Of a DNA stretch of 64,000 nt, positions 33,178 to 46,845 are shown in pieces. The position numbers and the translations under genes were made by a program. Source of the DNA: Chromatiaceae bacterium (GTDB lineage Bacteria; Pseudomonadota; Gammaproteobacteria; Chromatiales; Chromatiaceae); NCBI GenBank assembly GCA_027078745.1, contig JALWWO010000022.1:35124-99123 (forward strand). The letters run 5' to 3'. Within the stretch, counting starts at the first letter, position 1, and each line of letters starts with the position of its first letter. The notes below the pieces were generated by a model. It did not search any database. It was given only the letters and a program-made list of their open reading frames with translations, and was not told the DNA's origin.

Positions 33178-34250
33178 GTTCGCTTTTCCTTTTCATCGGT
33201 TAGTGGTCGCCCTGCCAAGATTCGGGCGATGGGCGCTGCTAAGCCCAAGGAAATCGGCGCTTGGGGGGCATACCAGATCAGGCCATCCCCTTCCTGCACG
33301 GCCTTGGGGGTATCCGATACTTCGAGCAGCACCGGAACCATTTCCAGTTGGAAGTGGGTAAAGGTATGACGGCGCACCGGCAGGATTTCAATCCGACGGG
33401 GCTGCAGGTGAAAGCGATCCTGACAGCAGTCTTCCGGCGCGCGCTGCGGGGCACATTCCGGGAAGCTCCAAAGCCCCCCCCAAATGCCCGTGGGCGGCCT
33501 GCGCTCTAGCAGCACTTCCCCTTGTGCGTTGCGCAGAATTAGGAGCTGAATGCGGCGCACGGGCAATGTTCGGCGGGGTTTGGGCTGCGGATAGGCACAG
33601 GGATCGCCGGCAGCCCGAGCGCGGCAGCCGGATCGCAGAGGACAGCGGTCGCAATCCGGTTGATTGCGCTGGCACAGGGTAGCCCCCAGATCCATCATGC
33701 CCTGATTGAAGGCACCGGTGTTCACTTCCGGCGTGCAGGCACTGGAGAGGGCCCAGAGGCGCTTGGATACCGCGCTTTGACCGGGCCAGCCAGGCACGGC
33801 CCAATAGCGGGCGAGCACCCGCTTCACATTGCCATCCAGGATGGGAAAGGGCAGCCCAAAGGCTAGGGAAAGGATGGCGCCGGCGGTGGAGCGGCCGATA
33901 CCCGGCAAGGCTTGGATGGCTGCCAGGTCTCGGGGAAATTCGCCGCCGTGCTCGGTCATGAGGATCTGGGCTGCTCGGTGGAGATTCCTGGCGCGCGCAT
34001 AGTAGCCTAAGCCTGACCAGAGATGGAGCACTGCATCTTCCGGCGCTTGGGCGAGATCCGCGATCCGAGGAAAGCGCGCCATGAAGCGCTGGAAATAGGG
34101 GATCACCGCAGAAACGCGGGTCTGTTGCAGCATGATTTCTGAGACCCAGACCCGATAGGGAGTGGCGGGCTGTTGCCAGGGCAGATCCTTGCGCCCATGC
34201 GCTTGGAACCAATCCAGCACCTGTTGGGCAAAGCGTTCGCACTCGTCCAT
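33174..34250 (-). CDS. mutY: A/G-specific adenine glycosylase MutY
   Basis: MutY removes adenine mispaired with 8-oxoguanine. The 358-residue protein (ATG 34250) has the HhH-GPD core: [20 protein letters not shown] (catalytic Glu), [19 protein letters not shown] and catalytic Asp in [13 protein letters not shown]; the [4Fe-4S] cluster Cys pattern C-x6-C-x2-C-x5-C ([17 protein letters not shown]); and a C-terminal NUDIX-like domain with [19 protein letters not shown]. Two bp downstream of the asmA stop. Confidence 0.95.
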   Translation of the reverse strand: MDECERFAQQVLDWFQAHGRKDLPWQQPATPYRVWVSEIMLQQTRVSAVIPYFQRFMARFPRIADLAQAPEDAVLHLWSGLGYYARARNLHRAAQILMTEHGGEFPRDLAAIQALPGIGRSTAGAILSLAFGLPFPILDGNVKRVLARYWAVPGWPGQSAVSKRLWALSSACTPEVNTGAFNQGMMDLGATLCQRNQPDCDRCPLRSGCRARAAGDPCAYPQPKPRRTLPVRRIQLLILRNAQGEVLLERRPPTGIWGGLWSFPECAPQRAPEDCCQDRFHLQPRRIEILPVRRHTFTHFQLEMVPVLLEVSDTPKAVQEGDGLIWYAPQAPISLGLAAPIARILAGRPLTDEKEKRT

Positions 34251-34252
34251 CT

Positions 34253-35680
34253 TCAATGGCCGAAGAGCTGGCGCAGCCCGCGTTCCAGGCCGGGCACCGC
34301 CGTGCGCGCCTCCAGCTTCCGCAGCAGTTTCCGCTGCGCAGCTCCCTGCAATGCAGCCGCCAGATCCACCTGCCATTGCAGATGATCGAAATCGCCTCGG
34401 ATCCGAATGGGAATGGGCACGCCTTCCAGATCTCGGAGCGGTGCACCTGCCGGCACCTGTTGCAGTCGAGGAACCAAGCGATAGTCCAGATACCGTTGCA
34501 CCAGATCCAGGCTGCCGCTGCCCGTCGCTTGCAGATGATCGGCCCGAAGCAAGAGATCGTCATTGCGCAACAGACCTTGGGCTAAGGTGGCGCTGCCCTG
34601 CAGCCGTTGAAAACGGGTGCCTCGGCTGGGTTGATCGAGTGCAGATTGCCCCTGCCGGGCCTGCTGTAGCAGCTGTTCCAAGGAAGGACCTTGCAAAAGG
34701 CCATCCACAATTCGGAGGGATAGGGTGCCTTGTAGCTGCTGAATTTGGGAGATCGGCCCCTGTACTTCCAATTCCAGATCGCCGGTGCCTTGCAGGGGCA
34801 CCTTCCCCAGCAGATCCTGCAGCAACGGCCCGATCTGCACACCTTCCGCCCGCTGTGCAAGCTGAATCCAGGGCACACCCTGCCGAGTCTGCCAGTGCAA
34901 ATCCCCCTGCCAAGTCCCCCCATAGCTTTCTCCAACCTGCATTTCCAGGGCGATGCTCGGTTGAGATCGGAGGGAAAGCTGCACTTGCTGAAAGCCCAGT
35001 CCGTACAGCTTCAGTCGATCCAGCTGCACAGTGCCCGACCAAGCGGTTTTGGAACGGGATGCATTCGATGGGCCGATGGGCGGCGAGACCGGAGCAGTTT
35101 GATCGGGGGCTTGCTCCGGTTTGAGTGTCAGAACAGCCAGATAGGGACTGAGATCTAATTCATCTCCTCGCAGGGCAAACTGAACGGGCGCAGGCTGATC
35201 CGCAGATCCCCAGAAGCGACCTGTCCAATGAGTATCATCGAGTCGAGCTTGCAGAATACGCAATTGCCAGCCCGTGGAATCCCATCGCCATGCACCGTTC
35301 AGGGCCAGTTGGCCCAATGGCCTTTCCGAAGTTGGCCAGCGTTCCAGCCTGCCGGCAAGTTGTAGGCTGCCCTGCCAGGGGCCCTTCCGCTCTTCGCTCC
35401 TAATCACTCCGGGTTGAAGCTGGATATTCAGTTGGTCTACGGAAAACAGGGGTTTGCCGGAAGGGGACTTGAGCAAGACATGGGCTAAGGAGATTCTGGG
35501 CGAGGGCATCCAATCCAGCTTCAGTTCCCCTTGAATCTCACAGGCATAGCCGGTCTGGGCTTGGAGCAATGCGCAGAGTTTCGATTTTGCGGGATCTGTG
35601 TCGAGGAGCAGTGGCAAGGCAGCGGCGACCGCAAGGCCCAGCACGAGCAGCAAGGCGAAGAGTTTGAGGAAAGATTTCAT
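34253..35680 (-). CDS. AsmA-family protein
   Basis: A 475-residue AsmA-like protein: N-terminal membrane anchor ([20 protein letters not shown]), beta-rich N-terminal region with [20 protein letters not shown], and the C-terminal AsmA domain ([45 protein letters not shown]). AsmA-like proteins span or line the periplasm and move phospholipids to the outer membrane. It is shorter than E. coli AsmA (about 617). The start overlaps the stop of the PqiA-like membrane gene by 4 bp, which suggests joint function. Confidence 0.85.
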   Translation of the reverse strand: MKSFLKLFALLLVLGLAVAAALPLLLDTDPAKSKLCALLQAQTGYACEIQGELKLDWMPSPRISLAHVLLKSPSGKPLFSVDQLNIQLQPGVIRSEERKGPWQGSLQLAGRLERWPTSERPLGQLALNGAWRWDSTGWQLRILQARLDDTHWTGRFWGSADQPAPVQFALRGDELDLSPYLAVLTLKPEQAPDQTAPVSPPIGPSNASRSKTAWSGTVQLDRLKLYGLGFQQVQLSLRSQPSIALEMQVGESYGGTWQGDLHWQTRQGVPWIQLAQRAEGVQIGPLLQDLLGKVPLQGTGDLELEVQGPISQIQQLQGTLSLRIVDGLLQGPSLEQLLQQARQGQSALDQPSRGTRFQRLQGSATLAQGLLRNDDLLLRADHLQATGSGSLDLVQRYLDYRLVPRLQQVPAGAPLRDLEGVPIPIRIRGDFDHLQWQVDLAAALQGAAQRKLLRKLEARTAVPGLERGLRQLFGH

Positions 35681-37005
35681 GAGCGTTTGGTTCGGAAATG
35701 GAGGTCGAGGACCGTGGAAATAACAATGCTCGACAGGCTAAAACCTAGGAAGAGATAAAAGCCAGCCTGCAAGCGGGTGCCGTTAGTGGTAAAGATCTCC
35801 AGCATCTCCGGATGGATCTGGGCGAGCAAGCTGAGCTGATTGTCGAGCAAGCCATAAAAACCAGTGTAGGCCATGAACAGGGCGACCACGAACACATCCG
35901 CCATGGACCACTTGCCGGACTGCAAGGCGAGGAAGCGCACGAATCGATTGCGGCGCCCGCGCTTGCTGTGGAAATAGAAATAGCTCGCGATGAGCTTGCC
36001 GATGGGGAATAGGATGCTGAAGAGACCGATGAGCATGCTCAAGATCAGCAGATTGCGCTTTCCCGAATAGAAGAGAAGCTGCACTACCTCCACCACGCTT
36101 TTGCTCTGAAAATACAAAACTTGATCAGTGAAAACGATGGATTCTCCCAGGAACGCCAGGCGGAGGGATTGAATCTTCGCTTCGATGGCGATCATGGGCG
36201 TGAAAATGCCCGCTATGCACAGGACGAGGCTCATGAGGGTGAGGAACAATACCTGGGATTGGGAAAGGGCAGCGATGCCGGGAGAAAGAGCGACCAAAAA
36301 CGCTAGGCCTGCGAGTCCCAGCAAGATCTGCGTGTGCTGATCCACCGTCGATTGCAAGGTGCGAATCCGCCCTGCGAACAGAGTGCGGCAGGCTTCCGCA
36401 TCCTTGCATCCGTAACGGTCCAGCACCCCTTGGAACTCCCGCCGATCGATCTGAGTGAACACGGTTTCCACCCAGTGGTGGAGCGCCTGTTTCAACTGGG
36501 CGCGGATCTCCTCTTTAGTTTCCGGTTGTGCCAGAGTTTTCAGGATCTGTTCCGAATACTGGGGTACCTGTTCCCGCAGCTCCTCCAGATCGATGAAGAG
36601 ATCCTGCACCCGCTGACGCAGAGCGCCCCCGAGGCGCTGCCACCAATGTTCCGCCGTCTGGACCCGCTGGCGCTGATAGGCATCGAATGCCACCAAGAGC
36701 CGATCGAGAATCCGCTCGATCTGACGCTTTAATCGGGGTTTATTCTCTTCATTGAGCGAAAAGCGGTCGATCTTTTGTTCCAGCACGGCGGCGATCTGAT
36801 CCGCCCAGAGATGGGCATCGAATAGGCCGTAGCGGGCATCGTTGAGCAGGGCGAGATCCCGCTCATAGGTTTGGAGTTCTTCCGCCCGGAGAATCACCAG
36901 GGTTGCAACATAGGAAGCGGCCAAGAGGAGCAAAAGGGAGAGACTGTCCCGAATCCAAAAACCCCCCTGGAAAAACTTCGATCGGATCATCCGGGCTGCC
37001 TGCAA
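35677..37005 (-). CDS. PqiA-domain membrane protein with long periplasmic insertion
   Basis: The 442-residue protein has one N-terminal transmembrane helix (22-40), a roughly 180-residue charged helical region (45-225) and then a PqiA-like block of four to five helices: TQILLGLAGLAFLVALSPGI, VLCIAGIFTPMIAIEAKI, LILSMLIGLFSILFPIGKLI and the hallmark GKWSMADVFVVALFMAYTGF. PqiA works with MCE proteins in lipid transport. Standard PqiA lacks the helical insertion. A second Met six codons in is an alternative start. No MCE gene is adjacent; AsmA is the coupled neighbour. Confidence 0.75.
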   Translation of the reverse strand: MQAARMIRSKFFQGGFWIRDSLSLLLLLAASYVATLVILRAEELQTYERDLALLNDARYGLFDAHLWADQIAAVLEQKIDRFSLNEENKPRLKRQIERILDRLLVAFDAYQRQRVQTAEHWWQRLGGALRQRVQDLFIDLEELREQVPQYSEQILKTLAQPETKEEIRAQLKQALHHWVETVFTQIDRREFQGVLDRYGCKDAEACRTLFAGRIRTLQSTVDQHTQILLGLAGLAFLVALSPGIAALSQSQVLFLTLMSLVLCIAGIFTPMIAIEAKIQSLRLAFLGESIVFTDQVLYFQSKSVVEVVQLLFYSGKRNLLILSMLIGLFSILFPIGKLIASYFYFHSKRGRRNRFVRFLALQSGKWSMADVFVVALFMAYTGFYGLLDNQLSLLAQIHPEMLEIFTTNGTRLQAGFYLFLGFSLSSIVISTVLDLHFRTKRS

Positions 37006-37386
37006 ACTAGGTCATGCTAATCTTTAACCAGTATGGAGCCATCCCCTAGGAAATGCCAAAGCCCAAGCATCGCAATTCTTCTCGCCGCAATGTTCGTCGG
37101 AACCACCGGTGCGGAGGAAATCATGACGAACCCGGTGGGTGTAGAAGTGAGGTGCGTGCAGAGGGAAGTCAAAGCAGCTGCCATCATCGGGAAAAGCGAG
37201 AGGGCCTGCCGACCGATGCTGAGGGCGAACCCTGTTGCAGTGAGAAAATTCAGAATCCGCCCTAACTGGCCGCTGGGAATCTGGCGGAATTCCTCCAATG
37301 GGTGAGGTTCGCCGTCGGACCTGGGGGCAGTGACAAACCCAGGCGGGTGGCAAAGACCTTATCGAGGCACGCTAATCCAGGCATTC
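37006..37386. other. Intergenic region between divergent pqiA-like and SPOR genes
   Basis: About 380 bp without a supportable gene. Short open readings of about 90 residues exist on both strands (for example 37017-37298 minus and 37033-37305 plus), overlapping each other, with no family signature and no clear ribosome site. They may be chance or remnants. Promoters of the two divergent genes must lie here, but I could not pick them confidently. Confidence 0.4.
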
Positions 37387-40709
<3,323 letters not shown>

Positions 40710-40713
<4 letters not shown>

Positions 40714-42788
40714 GGTTCGCCCCGCAGTCGGGAAATGTCCGCCACCCCGAGGAACAGGCCTTCCAGCTGGGCCAGCAAAGCCAACCGATTGTTGCGCACT
40801 CGCTCATCTTCCACCATCACCATGACTTCCTCGAAAAAGCGATCCACCGCAGGCCGAAGACTGGCGAGCTGCTGCAAGGCTTCCCCATAGGCTTGTTTCT
40901 GAATCAGCGCCTGCACGGTCTCCCGCAGGGCGGCCAGCTTCTGGCTCAGTTCCACTTCCGCCGGCTCCTGCAATTGCTGGGCATCAAAGGTATCGGGAAT
41001 GGGCTGATCCGCCTTCTTGAGCAGGTTGCGGATGCGCTTGTTGGCGGCGCTGAGGGCAGCGGCTTCGGGCAGCTGAGCGAAGGCGCGGACCGCCTGAATC
41101 CGCCGGTCCAGGTCGCTGGGCTGAGCGATGCCAGTGGCGAGCACCGCATCGAGAAAATCCCCCCGAACGCCCTGTTCCTGATAGTACCCGCGGAGGCGTT
41201 CCAGCACATAGGCCAGCACCTCCCCTTGAGCCGTTCCAGTATCTATCCGATCCTGTAGCCCAGTGCCGCAGAAGGCGAGCATTTCCCGAAGATCCAGGGG
41301 CAAGGGGGTTTCGATGAGGATGCGCAACAGGCCGATGGCCGCCCGCCGCAGGCCGTAAGGGTCTTTCACGCCGCTGGGCTTCTGGCCGATGGCGAAGATG
41401 CCCAACAGGCTGTCCAGACGATCCGCCAGGGAGAGAATGCGCCCGCAGTCGCTGCTAGGCAGCCGGTCCCCAGCCTGGCGGGGCAAGTACTGTTCTTCCA
41501 AAGCGAGGCAGATGCGGGGATCTTCCCCCGAATGCTCCCCATAGTAGCGGCCCATGATGCCCTGCAAGCGGGGGAATTCCCCCACCATCTGGGTGAGCAG
41601 ATCGCACTTCGACAGCCGAGCGGCACGGTCGGCGATCTCCTCGTCAAAGCCGATCCGCTGGGCGATCCAGCGGGCGATGCGGGCCACTCGTTCGGATTTA
41701 TCCCCCAGGGAGCCGAGTTTTTCCTGAAAGAGCACCTGATGCAGGCCAGGGGCATAGTCTGCCAAGGGCTGCTTCCGATCCTGATCCCAGAAAAAGGCCG
41801 CGTCCGCGAAGCGCGGGCGGATCACCCGCTCGTTGCCCGCCCGCACTTGTTGGGGATCTCGGCTTTCGATATTGCTGATAGTGATGAAATAGGGCAGCAG
41901 CGCGCCTTTGGTGTCCCGCAACGGGAAATACTTCTGATGCTTCTGCATGGCTTCCATGAGCACTTCCGGCGGCACCCGCAGGAAGTGTTCGTCGAACTGG
42001 CCCAGGAGGGCCACGGGCCATTCACAGAGGGCGGTGACCTCGTCGAGCAGGCTTTCTTCCAGCACCGGAACCCCGCTGACCGTTCGGGCTAGGGCTTCCA
42101 CCTGTTGCCGGATACGGTCGCGCCGCCGCGCAAAGGAAGGTTCCACCCAGGCTTTTTCCCGCAGCAATGGTTCGTAGGCGTCTGGTTCCGAGATCTCCAG
42201 CCATTGGGGATGGTGGAAGCGATGGCCGCGGGTGCGGTGCCCGATCTCGATCCCGAACAGGGTGCCGGGCACCGTCTCCCCCCCCAGCAGGGAGAGAACC
42301 CAATGCACGGGCCGCACGAAGCTTTCTTCCCGATCTCCCCAGCGCATCCGCTTGGGAATGGGCAGCGCCTTTAAGGCTTCTTCGATCATGCCCGCCGCCA
42401 GCGCTCGCGTCTCCTTGCCAGGATCCCGCTGGCGGTACAGCAACCAGGCTCCTTTTTCGTTCTCCAGGCGCTGCAAATCCGATACATCCACGCCGCAGGA
42501 GCGGGCGAAGCCCAAGGCCGCCTTGGTGGGCTGACCCGTCGCATCAAAGGCCGCTTGGAGCGCAGGCCCTCGGCGCAACTGTTCCCGATCCGGCTGCTTG
42601 GTGGGCACAGCATGAATCCGCACCGCCAGCCGTCTGGGGGTGGCGAAGCATTCCACTGAGCCATGGGCAAGATGCTGCTGGGCGAGCTGGGTTTGCAGAG
42701 CTTGGCCCAAGGCTTCTGAAAGCTGTTTCAGGGCCTGAGGGGGCAGCTCCTCGGTGCCGATCTCCACCAGCCAATCTCGTTCTGCCAT
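40710..42788 (-). CDS. glyS: Glycyl-tRNA synthetase beta subunit
   Basis: The 692-residue protein starts LVEIGTEELPPQALKQLSEA, the beta-subunit signature, and contains MRWGDREESFVRPVHWVL, LMEAMQKHQKYFPL, and GVKDPYGLRRAAIGLLRIL, with the C-terminal anticodon-binding DALR region (FFEEVMVMVEDERVRNNRLA). It forms an alpha2beta2 enzyme with GlyQ, encoded 1 bp upstream. Confidence 0.97.
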
Positions 42789-42789
42789 C

Positions 42790-43740
42790 CTAGGCCTCCG
42801 CTCGCTGGAGCATGGGAAAGCCCAGGGCTTCCCGCCGCGCGAAATAGGCCTGTGCCACCGCGCTGGCCAAGGCGCGCACCCGCAGGATGAAGCGCTGACG
42901 CTCAGTCACAGAGATCGCTCGGCGCGCATCCAGCAGGTTGAAGAGATGGGAAGCCCGAAGCATCTGTTCATAAGCGGGTAGGGGAAGGTTCGCTTCGATG
43001 AGGGCCTTGCTCTGGCGCTCGCAGTCTTCGAACTGCCGGAACAGGCTGGAGACCTCCGCTTGCTCGAAATTGTAGGCGGATTGTTCCACTTCGTTTTGAT
43101 GGTACACGTCCCCATAGGTGAGGATGTGGCCCGCGGTCTCCGTCCAGATCAGATCGAACACGCTTTCCACCCCCTGGAGATACATGGCGATGCGCTCGAG
43201 TCCATAGGTGATCTCTCCCATGACCGGCCGGCAGTCCAAGCCGCCCACTTGCTGAAAATAGGTAAATTGGGTGATCTCCATGCCGTTGAGCCAGACTTCC
43301 CAACCCAGCCCCCAGGCGCCTAGGGTGGGGGATTCCCAGTTGTCTTCCACAAAGCGGATGTCTTGCACCAAGGGATCGATGCCCAAGGCCTTCAGGGAGT
43401 CCAGATAGCGCTCCTGAATTTCCAGTGGAGAGGGCTTCAGGACTACTTGATATTGATAATAGTGCTGGAGCCGGTTGGGGTTCTCCCCATAGCGGCCATC
43501 GGTGGGCCGCCGAGAGGGTTGCACATAGGCGCTCCGCCAGGGCTCTGGCCCAATCGCCCGCAGAAAGGTGGCGGGATGAAAGGTGCCCGCGCCCATCTCC
43601 ATGTCATAGGGCTGCAGAATCGCGCAGCCCTGGGCGGCCCAGAACTGTTCCAAGCGGAGGATCAGCGCTTGGAAGCTGCGGGGAGGTTCATGATTCCCGG
43701 TCAATGGACGCTCCTGAAAGAAATCGGGAAAGGGATGCAT
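42790..43740 (-). CDS. glyQ: Glycyl-tRNA synthetase alpha subunit
   Basis: The catalytic alpha subunit with class II motifs: [60 protein letters not shown] and [20 protein letters not shown]. The ATG at 43740 gives 316 residues (E. coli 303); longer readings upstream add no homology. Confidence 0.96.
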   Translation of the reverse strand: MHPFPDFFQERPLTGNHEPPRSFQALILRLEQFWAAQGCAILQPYDMEMGAGTFHPATFLRAIGPEPWRSAYVQPSRRPTDGRYGENPNRLQHYYQYQVVLKPSPLEIQERYLDSLKALGIDPLVQDIRFVEDNWESPTLGAWGLGWEVWLNGMEITQFTYFQQVGGLDCRPVMGEITYGLERIAMYLQGVESVFDLIWTETAGHILTYGDVYHQNEVEQSAYNFEQAEVSSLFRQFEDCERQSKALIEANLPLPAYEQMLRASHLFNLLDARRAISVTERQRFILRVRALASAVAQAYFARREALGFPMLQRAEA

Positions 43741-43844
43741 TATAGCCATTCTGCGGTTTGATACCATTGGGCAATCTCCGGCGCGTTCTCTCAAAAAACC
43801 TTCTATCTTTAACGATCCCATCCCAGAGAAGAGGAGCGATTCCT

Positions 43845-45128
43845 ATGAGATGCTTACTCGGCTTCCTCGGGGCAGCAGCCTGGGTGCTGTGCTCCAGCGG
43901 TCTTTCCGCGGCCCAGCTCGACGGCAAACCGGTGCCGATCCACCGGATCAGCGCCAAGCACTGCAAGGAATGCCATCAGGACATTTACAGGCAGTGGAAG
44001 GGATCCATGCACGCCCAGAGCACCGCCCTTTCCGATCCCATCCACGGGGCCTTTTATCGCATGGTGGTGGGCGATCCCACCCAAGAGGGGGTGACCAAGG
44101 GGGGGAAATACCCCGTCTGCCTCAAGTGTCATGCACCCAATGCGGCCCGAGATGGCACCACCAAGCTAGACGCAGCCCCCGCCTACGCCGAGGGCGTGAA
44201 CTGCGTCGCCTGCCATACCCTGGGCACCTATCACGGTATCCAAGGCCCCGAAGGCAAGATGCGCCTGGGCATCGACACCTGGACCCTTTCTGATACCCTG
44301 CTGGGACCCAATGGTTTTTTCCACGAGCAGGGGGAAGCCGCCCAACGGCTGCGGGTGGAATACGAGGAATCGGGGGATCTCAATCCCCATCTCGGGCGGG
44401 ACAATCAGGGCAAGCCCTACATGAGCGAGGAAGATGTGCAGGATTTGGATCTTCCCCTAGCACCCAATCCGGAGATGAAGACCGCTGCCGCCTGCCTGGG
44501 CTGTCATGATCGCCGCAATAATCCCCATGGGGTCTCCCTGTGCCAGACGGGGGACGAATATCTGGAGGGAGGCAGTCGGGAAACCTGTCAATCCTGTCAT
44601 ATGCCCGTGGCGGGCGGTGTCGTCAATCACGCCATGGGCGGGGGGCATGATCTCGCCATGCTGCGCCGCGCGGTCAAGCTCAACTTGCATGCCCAGTCCC
44701 AGGGGAATCAACTGCAAGTGGAAGTGGTGCTGGAAAATCTACAGCCCCACAATGTGCCCACCGGCGCTCCCTTCCGCAATGCCTATCTCAAGCTCAGCGC
44801 CCTGGATGCCTCGGGGAAGGTGCTCTGGACCAATTTCCAGGTGCATCCGGCGAAGGAAGATCCCCAAGCCTTTTTGGTCTACACCCTGTTGAACGATCAA
44901 GATCAGCCCGCCCCACCGCCCAAGGCGACCAAGCCGGGCATGGATACCCGGCTCAAGCCCTTTGAACGGCGGACGCTTTCCTATCATTTGCCGGCGGAAG
45001 GCGTGGATAGCCTGCGGGCAGAGCTTTATTACAATCTGCTCTGGCCCGCCCTGGTGAAGAAGCTCAAGCACCTGCCCGAAGCCCTGAAGCAACCCAAGCG
45101 CATGGCTTGGCAGGAGCTGAAGCTATAG
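43845..45128 (+). CDS. Pentaheme c-type cytochrome (cytochrome c554-like)
   Basis: From ATG 43845 (GAGGAG upstream) the protein is 427 residues with a signal peptide (MRCLLGFLGAAAWVLCSSGL) and five CxxCH heme-binding motifs: C40KECH, C92LKCH, C120VACH, C217LGCH and C248QSCH. The order and spacing resemble the c554/multiheme family. Residues 270-427 lack hemes and look beta-rich. Periplasmic electron transfer is certain as a class; the redox partner and substrate are unknown. It is followed after 48 bp by a voltage-sensor-like membrane protein on the same strand. Confidence 0.85.
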   Translation: MRCLLGFLGAAAWVLCSSGLSAAQLDGKPVPIHRISAKHCKECHQDIYRQWKGSMHAQSTALSDPIHGAFYRMVVGDPTQEGVTKGGKYPVCLKCHAPNAARDGTTKLDAAPAYAEGVNCVACHTLGTYHGIQGPEGKMRLGIDTWTLSDTLLGPNGFFHEQGEAAQRLRVEYEESGDLNPHLGRDNQGKPYMSEEDVQDLDLPLAPNPEMKTAAACLGCHDRRNNPHGVSLCQTGDEYLEGGSRETCQSCHMPVAGGVVNHAMGGGHDLAMLRRAVKLNLHAQSQGNQLQVEVVLENLQPHNVPTGAPFRNAYLKLSALDASGKVLWTNFQVHPAKEDPQAFLVYTLLNDQDQPAPPPKATKPGMDTRLKPFERRTLSYHLPAEGVDSLRAELYYNLLWPALVKKLKHLPEALKQPKRMAWQELKL

Positions 45129-45176
45129 GACTTGCCGGGCGGTTCTGATAGAAAAACAGGATCGCCCGGAACCCCC

Positions 45177-46100
45177 ATGAATGAATCCCCCGTACAATCC
45201 CAGGATTGCCCCAGCCTTGCCCATGAACAGGCCACGGTCCGCCATCGCATCCTGTTCGCAGTGGCCCTGGCCTTTCTCGTCCTGCTCGCCCTGGTGCTCC
45301 ACGCTCTGGAACGGGAAGAGGAAGGCCGATTGGCCTGGGATCTCATCGGCGGGCTATTCTTCGTGCTCTGGCTGTCCGTCTTCCTAGAGTCCTTGATCGG
45401 CTACTTCCGGCGGGGGGAGTACAGTTGGCAGGCATCGGGCAAACTCTTGCTGCTCTGGCTCGTGCCTCCCTATCGGATGATCCTCTCCACCCATCCCAAC
45501 GGCCCTTGTCTCTGGGTGCCCTTCTTGGGCTGGCAAGTGCCGGATCGCGCGCTGTTCGCACGGTTGGAACGGGCGTTCAGCGTGCCCATGCTGTTCATGG
45601 CCTTGCTGATCCTGCCCATCCTGGCTATCGAAACCTTCGGTTCCAAGTACATCCATTTCTACCCGGAGCTACAGCTGTTCTTGGATTTCGGTACCTCTCT
45701 CATCTGGTTAGCCTTCAGCCTGGAATTCATCTTTCTGTCCTCGTTGGCCGAATCCAAATGGGCCTTTCTCCTGAAGAACTGGCTGAATCTGGTCATCATC
45801 CTGCTGCCCTTGTTCGCCTTTTTGCGAAGCCTCCGGTTGGTCCGGCTGCTGCGCCTGGGTCGCACCGCGCGGTTGTTGCGGGTCTATCAACTGCGGGGAC
45901 TGATCATGCGGGCTTGGCGGGGCATCGTGGCACTCGAACTGATGGAACGCATCCTGCATCGGGACCCGAAGACCCGATTGGCACATCTGAAAGCCAAACT
46001 GCAGTCCCAGGAACGGGACCTCGCCATCCTCCGCCAGCGCATCCAGCAGCTAGAGACCCGCATCGCGCGGGAAGCGGAACAGCGGGCGGGCCCTGATTGA
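45177..46100 (+). CDS. Voltage-sensor-like membrane protein with coiled coil, no pore
   Basis: From ATG 45177 the protein has 307 residues: helices at about 24-44, 57-77, 88-104, 133-152, 168-190 and 198-216, followed by an S4-like helix with arginines at 217, 220, 223, 226, 229, 232 and 235, i.e. every third residue. S2/S3-like helices have acidic residues (Asp170, Glu183). After S4 there is no pore helix or selectivity filter; instead a charged coiled coil spans about 266-302. This looks like a voltage-sensor domain plus dimerising coil, as in Hv1-type proton channels, although homology is unproven. Annotated relatives would be called ion transporters. Confidence 0.65.
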   Translation: MNESPVQSQDCPSLAHEQATVRHRILFAVALAFLVLLALVLHALEREEEGRLAWDLIGGLFFVLWLSVFLESLIGYFRRGEYSWQASGKLLLLWLVPPYRMILSTHPNGPCLWVPFLGWQVPDRALFARLERAFSVPMLFMALLILPILAIETFGSKYIHFYPELQLFLDFGTSLIWLAFSLEFIFLSSLAESKWAFLLKNWLNLVIILLPLFAFLRSLRLVRLLRLGRTARLLRVYQLRGLIMRAWRGIVALELMERILHRDPKTRLAHLKAKLQSQERDLAILRQRIQQLETRIAREAEQRAGPD

Positions 46101-46107
46101 GAGACGG

Positions 46108-46812
46108 CTAAGCGAGGGAGAGCAATCCAGTAGCCGAAACGGCGGTTGGGTCTTGACCGGTCGCCGTGCGTCGCGTTCGGGGTTGCCAGGGCAGTTGGAT
46201 CAGGCCCGATTTCGCGAAGCCGGAAGGCTTGCCCCATTCATCGTAACGGCAGCAATGCCCGTCGGTCGTCAACAGGAACTCGCCGATGTAGCGGTGGGAG
46301 ATCTTGCGCTTGAGATTGCCTCGCAGGCCCAAGCCTAAGCAATGACAGACCAAGCCTCGGATCACCCCCGCATGGACGACGAGCAGCAGGGTCGCTTGGG
46401 GATTGTCGGCCTGCAGTTGTTTCACAAAGGCAACGACCCGAACTTGCATCTGATCGAAGCTTTCTCCTTCCGGGAATACATAGGCAGGGTCTGTTTTGTA
46501 CTGAGGTACATGGCTTTCCACCCAGGATTTTGGGCGTTGGCGGAGGATCCCATAGTTCACTTCGTTGAGTTGGGAACTGGCAAATCGGCGGGAACAACCC
46601 AGTGCTTCTCCATAATAGCGGGCGGTTTCCTTTGCTCGGCCCAAAGCGCTGGACCAGATCCCATCCAGCACGATGCCCCGCGCCAACAATCGCTCCTTGA
46701 CCCAAAGCAAATCCTTTTCCCAACCCGCAGCAGGCGGCGCATCCCCCCAGCCCATGATGACCCGTGCCTGATTGTTGATGGTTCGATAATGGCGCACGAC
46801 CAATAAGCGCAT
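46108..46812 (-). CDS. Histidine phosphatase superfamily protein
   Basis: A 234-residue phosphoglycerate-mutase-like protein. The N-terminal catalytic motif is VVRHYRT in place of the usual RHG(E/Q)T, and the second catalytic His is in LLVVHAGVIRGLVCH. WSSALGRAKETARYY provides the third motif. The substrate is not evident. It lies 33 bp downstream of purD on the same strand. Confidence 0.8.
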   Translation of the reverse strand: MRLLVVRHYRTINNQARVIMGWGDAPPAAGWEKDLLWVKERLLARGIVLDGIWSSALGRAKETARYYGEALGCSRRFASSQLNEVNYGILRQRPKSWVESHVPQYKTDPAYVFPEGESFDQMQVRVVAFVKQLQADNPQATLLLVVHAGVIRGLVCHCLGLGLRGNLKRKISHRYIGEFLLTTDGHCCRYDEWGKPSGFAKSGLIQLPWQPRTRRTATGQDPTAVSATGLLSLA

Positions 46813-46845
46813 GGTTCTGTTCCCCCCTCGGTGGTCTTCTGTCTC

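Noticed and set aside
37017..37305. Overlapping readings of about 90 residues on both strands between the pqiA-like and SPOR genes
   Set aside because: No recognisable domain, no clear ribosome site and mutual overlap; kept only as an undecided intergenic region.
45128..45176. Hairpin between cytochrome and voltage-sensor genes as a terminator
   Set aside because: GGGCG/CGCCC arms are short and no T run follows, so the two genes may still be co-transcribed.
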